DNA of 53,534 nucleotides, taken from positions 74,063-127,596 of the forward strand of contig JAAUYU010000014.1 of NCBI GenBank assembly GCA_014804965.1, written 5' to 3'. The notes under the pieces were generated by a model, which saw only the letters and a list, made by a program, of their open reading frames with translations, was not told the origin of the DNA and ran no database searches. Source of the stretch: Desulfovibrio sp. Lineage in GTDB: Bacteria > Desulfobacterota > Desulfovibrionia > Desulfovibrionales > Desulfovibrionaceae. Shown piece by piece: positions 37,746-47,210 of this stretch. A program made the position numbers and the translations under genes. Every line of letters begins with the position of its first letter. Position 1 is the stretch's first letter.

Positions 37746-39535
37746 TCACGCGCGGCGCGCCGCCAGCCAGGACTGGAACATGAGGGCCGACCAGATGGCC
37801 TCTACATAGGCTTTCCCGGCGAGGGTCCGCTGCCACATCCCGGCGACCGCCTCGGGGTTGAGCCAGCCCTCCCGGCGCAGGCGGTCCGGAGCGAGCAGGT
37901 CTTCGGCCCAGTCGCGCAGGGGGCTGTGCAGCCATAGCAGGAGCGGGCAGCCGAAGCCCTGCTTGGGCCGGTCGGTGAGCAGCGGGGACACATAGGAATC
38001 GAGCAGATGGCGCAGGGGCCACTTGTCTTTGCCCAGAGCGCGCCGCAAGTCCGGCGGCATACGCCAGGCCAGGACGAAGATGCGGTGGTCGAGGAGCGGC
38101 GCCCGGACCTCGAGGGAAACGGCCATGGAGGCCGGTCGCCCTTGGGCAGGATGTCGCCGGCGAGGTAGTGCTCGGTATCGATGATCTCGGTGAGTTCTCC
38201 GTCGTCGGGAACCATGCCGTCGGCGAGGCCCTGGACAAAATATTCGGACGGGGTACGGGCGCCCGGAACCACGTCAATGCCCATCCGGCGTCCGAAACAC
38301 ACGCGCTGGTAGCGCATGAACCGGCTGAAAGGCAGCCCGGACTTGGGGGGGATAGTGTGGGCAGCCTGGGCATAGCCGCCGAAGAGATCGTCGCCGCCGT
38401 CGCCGGAAAGGGCTACGGTCACATCGCGCCTTGCCAGCTGCGAGAGGAAGAAGGTGGGTATCTGCGAGCTGTCGGCAAAGGGGCTGTCATAGATGAGAGG
38501 TAATTGCGGGATGAGGCGGATGGCGTCTTCGCCGCGCACATACAATTCCGTATGTTCAGTTCCAAGGGCCTCGGCGACGGCCCTGGCATAGGGGACCTCG
38601 TCAAATTCCGCCTGTTCGAAGCCGATGCTGTAGGTGCGCACCGGGGTCGGGGATGCCTCCTGCATGAGGGCGACAACAAGGGACGAATCGATGCCGCCGG
38701 AGAGAAAGGCACCGATGGGCACATCGGAGACAAGGCGCCGCGAGACCGCATCGCGCAAGAGCGCATGGAGCTCCTCCAGGGCCTCGCGGTGGTTCTGCAC
38801 CCGGTTGGCGATGCCGTCCAGCGCCACCTTGCGGGCGCTCCACCATTCTTCTTCCTGAGGAGCTATTTGGGCCGAGACTCGCAAGAGATGCCCGGGGCGC
38901 ACCTGGCGCACGCCGGAAAACAGCGTCAACGGGGGCGGCAGATAGCCGCTGCGGAAAAACGCGGCGAGCATATTGCGGTCGATGTCGGGATGAAAATCGG
39001 GGTGCTGGTAAAGGGCCTTGAGCTCGGAGCCGAAAAGGAACAGGTCACCGCAAAGCGCCCAATAGAGCGGCTTGATACCGAAACGGTCGCGTCCGAGGGT
39101 GAGGTCGCGCTCCCGGGTGTCCCAGAGCGCGAAGGCAAACATGCCGATGCTTTGCTCCAGCGCGCGGCGCACGCTGAGCACGGCGCAGGCTTCGAGAAAG
39201 ACTTCCGTATCGGACCTGCCGCGCCAGGGGATGGGCTCGCCGGCACGAGCTTCCACCTCCCGGCGCAGTTCCTCTGCAGTATAGATCTCGCCATTGTAGG
39301 CGAGGACATAGCGGCCGTCGTGGGAGCGCATGGGCTGCGCGCCGGCCAAGCTGCAATCGCGGATTGCGAGCCGCCTGTGCCCGAGGGCGACGCCCGCATC
39401 AGGGTCCAGCCACAGGCCCTCGCCGTCGGGCCCGCGGTGCGCCAGAACTCGCGTCATGCGCTGAAGGATGGCCCCGGCCGTTTCGAGAGACGGCAAGGGC
39501 CCGGTGAGGTCAAAAAAACCGCTGATACCGCACAT
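37746..39535 (-). pseudogene. asnB: asparagine synthetase (glutamine-hydrolysing), single frameshift
   Basis: Nearly full-length AsnB. The class II glutaminase domain starts MCGISGFFDLTG, with the nucleophile Cys2, and has the AHRGPDGEG block. The synthetase domain has IGAFLSGGIDSSLVVALM (ATP pyrophosphate loop) and ALSGDGGDDLFGGYA. Near 38130-38134 the frame breaks: after ILPKGDR the conserved MAVSLEVRAPLLDHR continues in another frame, consistent with one missing G. The C-terminal ~125 residues (38126 to 37746) are otherwise intact. Either a recent inactivation or a sequence error. In a glycan locus it may amidate uronic acids. ATG 39535 exposes Cys2. Confidence 0.87.
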
Positions 39536-39734
39536 GGACATTCCTTATGTCAATGAATCGCAGGAAGAACCGCGCCCGGGAAAAGGCGCCTGCGTTTGCG
39601 GGTGCATCCTCTTTAGCGCATATATGGCCGGAAGTCTTCTTTAAAAAGCTGTGCCGGGAAGCGGCGGGGTGAACAGGGAAAAGCACTCGGGGCGAAAAGA
39701 GCCCGCTTGCGTGCCGGACATCCCGCGTCCCGGC

Positions 39735-40958
39735 TTACCTGCCGGGGGCCTGGGCGAGAAGCTCCTCATATCTCGCAAGCACGCGATCGCCCAGCTTTTT
39801 CAGCGAAAAGTCCTCCACGATCCTTTGCCGGGCGGAGGCGCCGAAGCGCTGCCGCAGGCCCTCGTTGCCGAGCAACCGGAGCACGCTGGCCGCCATGCCT
39901 TCCGTATCGTCAGGGGCGTGCAGGAAGCCGTCCTCACCATGGCGCACAAGGTCGGGGATACCGCCCGCATCGCTCGCCACCACGGGGAGGCCCATGACCA
40001 TGGCCTCCATGATGGCGTTGGGGAAGCCCTCCATCCGCGAGGGCAGGAGGAAGACATCCGCGGCGGAGAGCAGCCCCGCCACATCGCTGCGCACGCCCAG
40101 AAGATGCACACGGTCCTCAAGGCCGGCAGCCCTCGCCATAGCGCCCATTTCGTCCCCGGGGCTCATCCTCGTGCCGGCAACAAGATAATGACAGTCCGGG
40201 CGCTGGGGAAGGAGGCGGCCAAAAATATCGAGCATGGCCTCCGGGTTCTTTTCGGGGGCGAAGCGGGCCAGAGTCAGCAGCAGGGGAGCCGAGGCCGGGA
40301 TGCCCAGGTTTTGCCGGAGTGACCCGGCGCCCGCCTGTGCGTTGGCCAGATAGACGGCGGGGTCGAGCCCGTTGGGGCAATAGGCAATCGCCCGCGGGTC
40401 CATGCCGAGCCAGCGCGCATAGTGGAGCGCACCATTGCGTGAATTGGCCTCGAAGTGTGTCGAGGTGCGGGCAATCAGGTACTGGTAGAGCTGAAGCGTC
40501 AGCTCTGCATAGTCATGGCCCAGGCTTTGCGGGTCCACATTGCGAAAAGAAGCGAGATGCGCGGGCACATTCGCCAGGACGGCTGCACACCCCGCCGTAC
40601 AGTTGGGCGGGTCAAGATAGGAGTGGACGATATCAGGGCGGAGACGGGCAAAAGCCCCCGCGAGAAAGAGCATGCCCATTTTCAGGGTTTGCGGTGCGGG
40701 GATATGCGCGAAAAAATCGGTATGCTCCCTCGAAAGACGCAGGCCTTCCTTGAGAAAGTCCGGAGCCATCACGTTAACGAGGGCGACGCCGCTGCCCTCA
40801 AGGACCTCCACATAATGCGCCTGTCGCATATCCTTGTGCGCATGGAGCAGTGTCACATGGAGGCCGCCCCGCGCCAGTACGCCGGCGAGGCTCACCAGTT
40901 GCCGTTCGGCCCCGCCGGGCAGGAAGGTGGAAATGTACAGGCAGACGTTTATGGGCAT
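39735..40958 (-). CDS. GT4-family glycosyltransferase (tandem paralogue 1)
   Basis: 407 aa. It opens INVCLYISTFLPGGAERQLVSLA, the acceptor-domain GGAERQ loop shared by three consecutive genes here. Middle segment IVHSYLDPPNCTAGCAAVLANVP; donor domain LTLARFAPEKNPEAMLDIF; and DVFLLPSRMEGFPNAIMEAMVMGLPVVAS is the EX7E-type nucleotide-sugar site. It is complete, unlike the copy at 41140-42296. It is preceded by a 180-base gap and followed by asnB after about 200 bases. Confidence 0.9.
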   Translation of the reverse strand: MPINVCLYISTFLPGGAERQLVSLAGVLARGGLHVTLLHAHKDMRQAHYVEVLEGSGVALVNVMAPDFLKEGLRLSREHTDFFAHIPAPQTLKMGMLFLAGAFARLRPDIVHSYLDPPNCTAGCAAVLANVPAHLASFRNVDPQSLGHDYAELTLQLYQYLIARTSTHFEANSRNGALHYARWLGMDPRAIAYCPNGLDPAVYLANAQAGAGSLRQNLGIPASAPLLLTLARFAPEKNPEAMLDIFGRLLPQRPDCHYLVAGTRMSPGDEMGAMARAAGLEDRVHLLGVRSDVAGLLSAADVFLLPSRMEGFPNAIMEAMVMGLPVVASDAGGIPDLVRHGEDGFLHAPDDTEGMAASVLRLLGNEGLRQRFGASARQRIVEDFSLKKLGDRVLARYEELLAQAPGR

Positions 40959-41139
40959 GGCTGTTCACTCAGTATTGCGGTGTTGCGGTCGGAATTCCGG
41001 CAGTGCTCCCGGCAGTCGGAATCGACGCACTGCGGCCGTCCCGGCCGATGCGAAAATCCCCAGGTATGCGTGGCCGGAGGACGGTCCGCGACGAATGAGT
41101 GCTGTGGTATTTTTCGCCCATCCTGCAGAAGGAATAGCA

Positions 41140-42296
41140 TCAGCGGCCGGAGTTTTCAAGGATCTCCCCATACCTGGCGACGGTCCGGTCCCCCAGTTTT
41201 TGCAAGCTGAACTCGGTGAGGACCTTCTGGCGCGCGTTTGCGCCTAAGCGGGCGCGCATATCGGCGTCCTCCATGAGTGCCAGCACGCTTTCTGCCATGC
41301 TGTCCACCTCCTGCGGCTCGTACAGGAAACCGTCCTCGCTGTGGCGCACAAGAATCCGGGATGCCCCCCACTGTGCTGGCCACCACGGGGAGCCTCATGG
41401 CCATGGCCTCCATGATGGCGTTGGGGAAGCCCTCCACCCGCGAAGGGAGAAGAAATACATCTGCGCAGGATAAAAGGGCGCCCACATCGTGCTGGACGCC
41501 CAGGAGATGCACATGGCTGTCAAGCCCACGCGCTCTGCCTATATCCCCCATTTCTTCCGCATCGCTCATGTCGGCGCCCGCGATGAGGAAATAACAATCC
41601 GGCCGTGCAGCGCGGACGCGGGCAAAGACATCCAGCATCGCCTCGGGCGCCTTCTCCCATACAAACCTGCTCAGTGACAGGAGCACGGGAGCTGTGGAAG
41701 GAATATCTAATCTGTCGCGCACCGTGTCAGCTTCGGCTTCTCCCCGTTGTGGCATAGGCCGGAGGGGTCCAACCCGTTGGGGGAATACGCAATCGCCTCG
41801 GGTTCGATATTGAGCCAGCGCGCGTAGTGTCTTGCACCTGCCCGGGAATTGGCCTCAAAGTGCATGCGGCATGGGCAAGGAGATACTGGTAAAGGGGATA
41901 GGCCGGCTCCACTTCGTTGCTCTTGAGCGTGACCGGGTCCAGGCTGCGGAAGGAAGCCAGATACACAGGTATGCCGGCCAAAACTGCGGCGCACCCCGCA
42001 GTGCAGTTGGTGAGGTCAAGATAGGAGTGGACGACATCCGGTTTCAGAAAGGAAAATGCGCCCGCAAGATAGAGCGGTGCCAGCCGTAGCGAGGGTGGGG
42101 TCGGAATATTGGCCTAAAAGTCCGCATGCTGCTCGTGGATGGTATCAAGATAACAGGCGTCCTGCGGATCTTTCCGGGCATAGAGCAACGTAACCTGGAT
42201 TCCCCTCCCGGCAAGCTCCCCGGCAAGATTCACAATTTGGCGTTCAGCGCCACCGGGTCTGAATGCGGAAATGTAGAGGCAGACTTGCAGGGACAT
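41140..42296 (-). pseudogene. decayed GT4 glycosyltransferase (tandem paralogue 2)
   Basis: Recognisable along its whole length but split over several frames. The N-terminus LQVCLYISAFRPGGAERQIVNLA starts at 42296 and runs to an in-frame TAG at 42114-42116, with about 25 residues missing beforehand relative to the flanking paralogues. The frame changes again near 41875 and 41745, and once more near 41355, between VGGIPD and the continuation HSEDGFLYEP. The donor-site block DVFLLPSRVEGFPNAIMEAM is still readable. Several independent lesions make a sequencing error unlikely. The C-terminal ~70 residues remain as an intact short frame. Confidence 0.88.
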
Positions 42297-42477
42297 GACG
42301 GCGTACCTTTTGAAAATTGTCAGGAGGGAATGCCATGGACGCGTACATGGCGCGTATATAGGGGAAAAACTTCCAGATCCATGAGCCGGTGCCTTTTCAT
42401 GCACGGCACCGCGGCCGGATTCCTTGGTAACAATGCGGGGTTGAGGGCCGGGACAGCCCCCGCGCACCGCTACCTTG

Positions 42478-43710
42478 TCAACCCCGTGCGCGGCCTGTTC
42501 CGGCAAGCATTTCCTGATAGCGCTGGAGGATACGGTCCCCCATCTTGCGCAGGCTGAATTCCTTAAGTAACCGTTCCCGTGCGCCAGCTCCGAGCCTGGC
42601 CCGCAGCCCGGCATCCGCCAGAAGCGCAGCAACGCTGTGCGCCATGCCCTCCACATCTTGAGGGTCATGGAGAAAACCGTCCTTGCCGTGGCGCACCAGG
42701 TCCGGGATCCCCCCCACATTGCTTGCCACCACGGGAAGCCCCGTGGCCATGGCCTCCATAATGGAGATGGGAAAACCCTCCACCCTGGAGGGGAGCAGAA
42801 AAATATCGGAGCTGGCAAAAAGGGGCGCCACGTCACGTTGAAGCCCCAAGAGGTGCATCTGGTTTCCCACGCCACGTTCCTTGACAAGTGCCCCCATGCC
42901 CTCGTCTTCAGCCATGCCGCTGCCGGCAACAAGGAAGTGACAATCCGGGCGCTGGGCTTGGACACGCGCACAAATATCAACGATCGATTCCGGGGCCTTC
43001 TTGTATGGAGCAAACCTGCTCAATGTCAGGAGCACCGGCGCGTCAGGCCCAATGCCATGCGCTTCGCGAAATGCCTTCCCGGCCTGAGGCGTGGGCACTA
43101 GGTAGGCAGTGGGGTCGAGTCCGTTGGGCGTATAGGCGATGGCTTCCGGCGCGATATCAAGCCAGTGTGCATAGCGCTGCACGCTAGCCCGCGAACAGGC
43201 CTCAAAGTGGGGATGCCCGTGAAGAAGTAAATAGCGGTACAGAGCGTAGGTTTGGGTTTCCCATGGGTAATGGGACGTGGCTGGGTCCAAGCTGTGAAAG
43301 GAAGCAAGATGCGCGGGAACATCTGCCAAAATTGCAGCGCAGCCTGCAGTACAGTTGGGCATATCCTGATAGGAATGGACGATATCCGGCTTGAGCCGGG
43401 AAAACGCGCCGGCAAGATAGAGCATTTCCATGCGCAAGGGATGTGGCGCGGGAATGTTCTTGAAAAAATCCGTGTGCAGCCGCGAGAGCCGGATGCCCTC
43501 CTGGAGATACTCTTGCGAACGGGCGTCGAGAATCTTGACACGGTGCCCTTCCATGTCCTGCAGGTAGGCGGCATCCTGCAGGTCCTTCTGGATATGGAGC
43601 ACTAATACTTGGAGGCCGCGATCGGCCAGCTCGCAGGCGAGGTTCACCATTTGCCGTTCTGCGCCGCCTGGAGCGAACCTGGAAATATAGAGGCATACTT
43701 TCAGGGGCAT
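42478..43710 (-). CDS. GT4-family glycosyltransferase (tandem paralogue 3)
   Basis: 410 aa. It opens LKVCLYISRFAPGGAERQMVNLA and contains PDIVHSYQDMPNCTAGCAAILADVP, LTLSRFAPYKKAPESIVDI and DIFLLPSRVEGFPISIMEAMATGLPVVAS. It is intact and closely similar to the genes at 39735 and 41140, so the three arose by tandem duplication. Start 43710 has GGAG 7 bases upstream; a longer frame from 43746 was rejected. It lies 51 bases after the GT2 gene stop. Confidence 0.9.
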   Translation of the reverse strand: MPLKVCLYISRFAPGGAERQMVNLACELADRGLQVLVLHIQKDLQDAAYLQDMEGHRVKILDARSQEYLQEGIRLSRLHTDFFKNIPAPHPLRMEMLYLAGAFSRLKPDIVHSYQDMPNCTAGCAAILADVPAHLASFHSLDPATSHYPWETQTYALYRYLLLHGHPHFEACSRASVQRYAHWLDIAPEAIAYTPNGLDPTAYLVPTPQAGKAFREAHGIGPDAPVLLTLSRFAPYKKAPESIVDICARVQAQRPDCHFLVAGSGMAEDEGMGALVKERGVGNQMHLLGLQRDVAPLFASSDIFLLPSRVEGFPISIMEAMATGLPVVASNVGGIPDLVRHGKDGFLHDPQDVEGMAHSVAALLADAGLRARLGAGARERLLKEFSLRKMGDRILQRYQEMLAGTGRARG

Positions 43711-43761
43711 CGAAGGACTCCGTGGAGGAAGTGCCATTGTATGCACGAGCAGTGGCTAGGA

Positions 43762-44772
43762 TTAGGCCTGTTTCGCCAAACGTACACGCGCGTTGCATCT
43801 CAAGCGCTGGAGGCGGCTGAGAGACAAAAATTTTTGCAGACCTTCCCTATCATAATCAGCTATTAATGAAGCGAAATACCTGTCCCATTTCTTAACCTCC
43901 AGAAGTAGCCTTTCTGGCTCGTGACATTTTTTATAAAAGTCAAGTATTACGTTTGCTAGTGCCTTGGGCGCATACTCCTTATCTTCTATTGGTACCTTGG
44001 TATAAAAAAAATTATAAAGGTATAGAATCATTGTATTATATTCCGAAATATATGTATTGGCATCAAGCGAATGGTTGGCATTCAAAATATCTCTCAGGGC
44101 AATTCGTGCAGCAATGATATCATCAATTCTTTTCTTTGTGCGCAATGATGTTGAGCTACTTCCTTTTCTATGAAAATAATAGTACAGGGCATCATTGACA
44201 ACACTGACTTTGCTGGCTACAGTTATGGCCTGATAAAGAAATACAAGATCCTCATTGTTAGTAAATTGTGGCTGACGTATATTATGCTCTATAATAAATT
44301 TTCTGTTGTATATGGCTGTCCACCAAGCATCTTTAAAATTATATTTATTTTCTTCTATTTTTATATTTACGCCTTGATTTATACAGTTTGGAAAGTATGC
44401 TTCGACCCACGCGGTGCCTTTTATGATTTCGGCGTCAGACTCGTGGGAGGCGCCATAGAGTTTTTCATAAAAATCTCGCGCCACCGAATCATCGCTGTCC
44501 ACGAAGCCCAGCCATTCACCATGAGCTGCTGTCAGCCCGATATTTCGCGCAACCCCTGGGCCTTGGTTCCGGCCCAGGGTGATGTTGAGCAGTCGCGGGT
44601 CCCTGGCAGCATATTCCGCAAGGATGCTGCCGCTCTCGTCACTCGAACCATCATTCACGCAGATGATCTCAATATTGCGCAGGCTTTGTCCGCAGACGCT
44701 GTCCAGACAGCGGCGCAGCCACGGTGCGGTATTGAAAACCGGGATGATTACCGAGACGGCGGGAACCGGCAT
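43762..44772 (-). CDS. GT2-family glycosyltransferase, AT-rich C-terminal half
   Basis: 336 aa. The N-terminal GT-A domain is normal: AVSVIIPVFNTAPWLRRCLDSV, IICVNDGSSDESGSILAEYAARD, EWLGFVDSDDSVARDFYE (metal-binding DSDD). From about residue 130 on, corresponding to roughly 43850-44450, the DNA is sharply AT-rich, with Lys/Asn/Ile/Tyr-rich protein (IKIEENKYNFKDAWW), while the first third keeps the high-GC usage of the locus. This suggests a mosaic or recombination-derived gene. Paralogous to the gene at 48499. The start used (44772) has GAGG upstream; ATG 44856 would add 28 residues. Confidence 0.87.
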   Translation of the reverse strand: MPVPAVSVIIPVFNTAPWLRRCLDSVCGQSLRNIEIICVNDGSSDESGSILAEYAARDPRLLNITLGRNQGPGVARNIGLTAAHGEWLGFVDSDDSVARDFYEKLYGASHESDAEIIKGTAWVEAYFPNCINQGVNIKIEENKYNFKDAWWTAIYNRKFIIEHNIRQPQFTNNEDLVFLYQAITVASKVSVVNDALYYYFHRKGSSSTSLRTKKRIDDIIAARIALRDILNANHSLDANTYISEYNTMILYLYNFFYTKVPIEDKEYAPKALANVILDFYKKCHEPERLLLEVKKWDRYFASLIADYDREGLQKFLSLSRLQRLRCNARVRLAKQA

Positions 44773-45583
44773 TGGAGCCTCGCTGGTATCTGACTGTATC
44801 CTGTCATGATAGCGCCGTCGGTTAACAGTGTCAAATAACTCGGAGTTTGCCGGCATCGTTTCCAGCGCACGGCGCTTGTCAGCTGGCGCGTCGGTGTTTC
44901 GGGAGAATTTTGGGAAACGCTTGTTCCAGCTTCGGACCATTGGGTCTTTTACGCGGGCACCTGCTTTCATGCGCAGACCCGAAGCCGGGATTGTTGGGCA
45001 GCATTGAGGTGTGCCTGGTATCGCCCCGCTGTGAACGTGCTGCCAAGGGGAATTTGTGCGGGGCATATACCTGGAAATTCTTATGGGCAATATGCCTGTT
45101 CGTAAGGCAGTGAAGCGTTTTTATGCGTATTTCCCTGAAAACTTCCCGTCGGAAAGCCCCACCCGCACAGTGCACCGGTACGCGCGGTATATCTCATGTA
45201 AGGGCGGACGCGTATATTTCCTTGGGGCAGCAAGTCGGTATGTATTGGCCGTGAGTGTTTTCGTACTTGCGGCAATCGCGTGGGAAACGCATGTGGTCTC
45301 ACTGAAAAAAGCTCTTATGCGTCGGCGTTGGCACCTTGAAGAAAAATGCCGCCCTCCACCCACCGCTCTCTTGCCACGCTGGGGGAGCGCTGGACGTGAC
45401 CGCGTTTCATGCAGCGCTGTGCCATGCTCTTTTTGAGGAAACTGGTGGAAAACGCCGAGAGAACCCCCAGCGCCGATGGGCGCTCCCTGCCCCTGCCGGG
45501 GTCCCGGCCGCTTGGGGGGAATTATATGGGCAGCATGGCCTGTACGCCGTGCTGCCCATAAAATTCAGCCCCCAAAAAGGCTG
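44773..45583. other. 811-base region without a supported gene
   Basis: It lies between the PqqD-domain gene and the GT2 gene, both minus. Short frames here (for example near 45056-45436 and 44879-45175) lack ribosome sites and known motifs. It is less GC-rich than the flanks and may be debris of a lost gene plus the promoter for the downstream glycan genes. A long hairpin occupies its upstream edge (45512-45573). Confidence 0.55.
45512..45573 (-). terminator. long hairpin after the PqqD-domain gene
   Basis: ATGGGCAGCATGGC (45526-45539) pairs with GCCGTGCTGCCCAT (45546-45559) with one mismatch, and outer arms GGGGGAATT/AATTCAGCCCCC extend it. It starts about 10 bases past the stop codon. There is no T run in the minus direction, so it may be a non-canonical terminator or an mRNA 3'-end stabiliser. 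Confidence 0.55.
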
Positions 45584-46063
45584 CTAGTGCTCGATCTTGG
45601 CTTCCTTGGCCTTCACCACTTCCTCGTCAGTCTCAAGCGCGCCCTTGTCCGGCTGCCAGCCCGTATCTTCCTTCACTTCGTGGATGGGGTCGGCCAGCAG
45701 CAATTCCTGGGCATCATTGTATTCTTCCACCAGAAGCGCAAAATCGTCCGCCTGGGCGGCGCCGGCTTCTAGCTCCACGGTCACGTCTGCGCCGTCGGCG
45801 CTGCCGTCGAGCACGATCTCATAGCTCTTGAGCTTGTCCACAAAAGCCTTGAGGCGTTCATCCATATCCGCCGGCGCGCCGGGAAGCGACGTGAGCGCGG
45901 CGAGCACCGCTTCGGTGCTCGCGCCGTTCATGAGATTGTCGAAGACAACCGTGGCGAGGCCGTTCATGCCATAGTAAATGCCGGTCTCGGAATTGATGAC
46001 AATGGCAATGCCGTCGGCGATGTCACTGAACATCTTGGCTTCATTCAGAACGTAGGTGGACAT
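45584..46063 (-). CDS. PqqD-family (RRE-like) protein of a HprK-related module
   Basis: 159 aa. Residues 1-85 fit a PqqD domain, the winged-helix peptide chaperone of RiPP pathways: FSDIADGIAIVINSETGIYYGMNGLATVVFDNLMNG, with the typical TGxYYxMN turn. The acidic C-terminal half (AQADDFALLVEEYNDAQELLL, then DPIHEVKEDTGW) has no named domain. In the known HPr-rel-A type systems a PqqD protein accompanies an HprK-like kinase, as here 40 bases upstream. Whether it chaperones a peptide or is itself the substrate is open. Start 46063 has GGAGAGG upstream. Confidence 0.8.
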   Translation of the reverse strand: MSTYVLNEAKMFSDIADGIAIVINSETGIYYGMNGLATVVFDNLMNGASTEAVLAALTSLPGAPADMDERLKAFVDKLKSYEIVLDGSADGADVTVELEAGAAQADDFALLVEEYNDAQELLLADPIHEVKEDTGWQPDKGALETDEEVVKAKEAKIEH

Positions 46064-46103
46064 GTTTCCTCTCCTGTTGAGAAAGGGCTGGGGGGTGATT
46101 GCC

Positions 46104-47210
46104 TTAGCGGTTTTCCAGAAATTCCCGCAGGCAGCGGGTGTTGTGCGCGATATTGCGGGAGAGATTGAAGCGGTAGAACGGCAGGTCGCGGACAAAGTCA
46201 TACAGTTTGCCGACCGTCAGTGCATCCCGGCCGTTGCCGAAATTGTTGAGCGTGGAAAAGGCCAGCTCCTCGATGCAGAGTTCCCTGTAGCCTTCCTCGA
46301 TGGAAGGTTCCGCGCAGTCGCAGATATTGGGGAACATGGCGAGCCGCACCGGGTAGGCGGCCCTGAACCGCTCGTGGTAAGCCGCAATATTGAACATGTA
46401 CTTGTCCTTCCGGGCATTGTTGGAGATAAACTTGCCGCGGAAGGTGTCGTACATCGCCTGGTAGGCCTGTGGCGAGAGCGCGATGATGGAGTAGATGGGC
46501 CACGCGCGCAGGGCATCACCCGCCTTGCGTCCCAGGACGAGGTAGTCATCGGAGACATAGTCAAACCCGTCCAGCAGCGCATGGACGGACAGGGTGGACT
46601 TGCCGCGGTAGCCGAAGGCGCAGAGGAGCACACCCACATCGTTCAGCCCCACCACGGCCCCGTGCACCAGGCTGCTGCCCGGCACATTGCAGATGCGGAA
46701 GAGGAGCTGGACAAAGACATGGCCGCGCTTGATGAATTCCTCCGGCTCCAGGTTCTCCACGGCGTAATAATAGGTGTTGGTCGCAGGATCGAATGCCGAG
46801 AGACTGCCGTCGTCCGGATGCACGTCAAGGAAGGGCCAGTACCGCAAGCGGGATTCATCGAAGATCTGCTGCCGCTCCGGGGGGAGTCCCGCCCCGGTGA
46901 GCCGCGCCAGGCGCTCCTTGCGGTAGCGCGCCGCGTCAAGCACCTGCAACAGCGAAAAGGCCGCATCGGCCGTGCTCCGCTCCTGCCAGACGACCAGCGT
47001 GGCGTCGAAGGTGTCGGCATGATCGCGCAGGGCGCAGGTCATCTGGCGTTCCACATGGCGCAGGAGGACCGGAGAATGGCAGACGAGCCGGACCATGCGC
47101 GTGCCGCAATCCAGGTATTTGGTGACCGCGCGGCCGGCCCTGAGCGCGCGCTGCCTGAGCGCCGAGCTTATCTGCTCCAAGGTGCTGCGGGACACACTGT
47201 CAAAACGCAT
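46104..47210 (-). CDS. HprK-related kinase (HPr-rel-A type)
   Basis: About 368 aa. Around residue 185, VHGAVVGLNDVGVLLCAFGYRGKSTLSVHAL is a P-loop of the HPr-kinase/PEPCK type, followed by GFDYVSDDYLVL, where the Asp pair is the expected magnesium/catalytic site. The loop reads AFGYRGKST, so the first Gly of the Walker A pattern is replaced by Ala. The N-terminal half (SALRQRALRAGRAVTKYLDC...) is not HprK-like. It is not true HprK, as no HPr gene is near and this N-terminus differs. The start at 47210 overlaps the end of the nucleotidyltransferase gene by 11 bases. Confidence 0.78.
   Translation of the reverse strand: MRFDSVSRSTLEQISSALRQRALRAGRAVTKYLDCGTRMVRLVCHSPVLLRHVERQMTCALRDHADTFDATLVVWQERSTADAAFSLLQVLDAARYRKERLARLTGAGLPPERQQIFDESRLRYWPFLDVHPDDGSLSAFDPATNTYYYAVENLEPEEFIKRGHVFVQLLFRICNVPGSSLVHGAVVGLNDVGVLLCAFGYRGKSTLSVHALLDGFDYVSDDYLVLGRKAGDALRAWPIYSIIALSPQAYQAMYDTFRGKFISNNARKDKYMFNIAAYHERFRAAYPVRLAMFPNICDCAEPSIEEGYRELCIEELAFSTLNNFGNGRDALTVGKLYDFVRDLPFYRFNLSRNIAHNTRCLREFLENR

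Noticed and set aside
45056..45436. Possible 126-residue gene in the gene-free gap
   Set aside because: No ribosome binding site, no recognisable motif and no fitting codon usage; more likely chance or remnant sequence.
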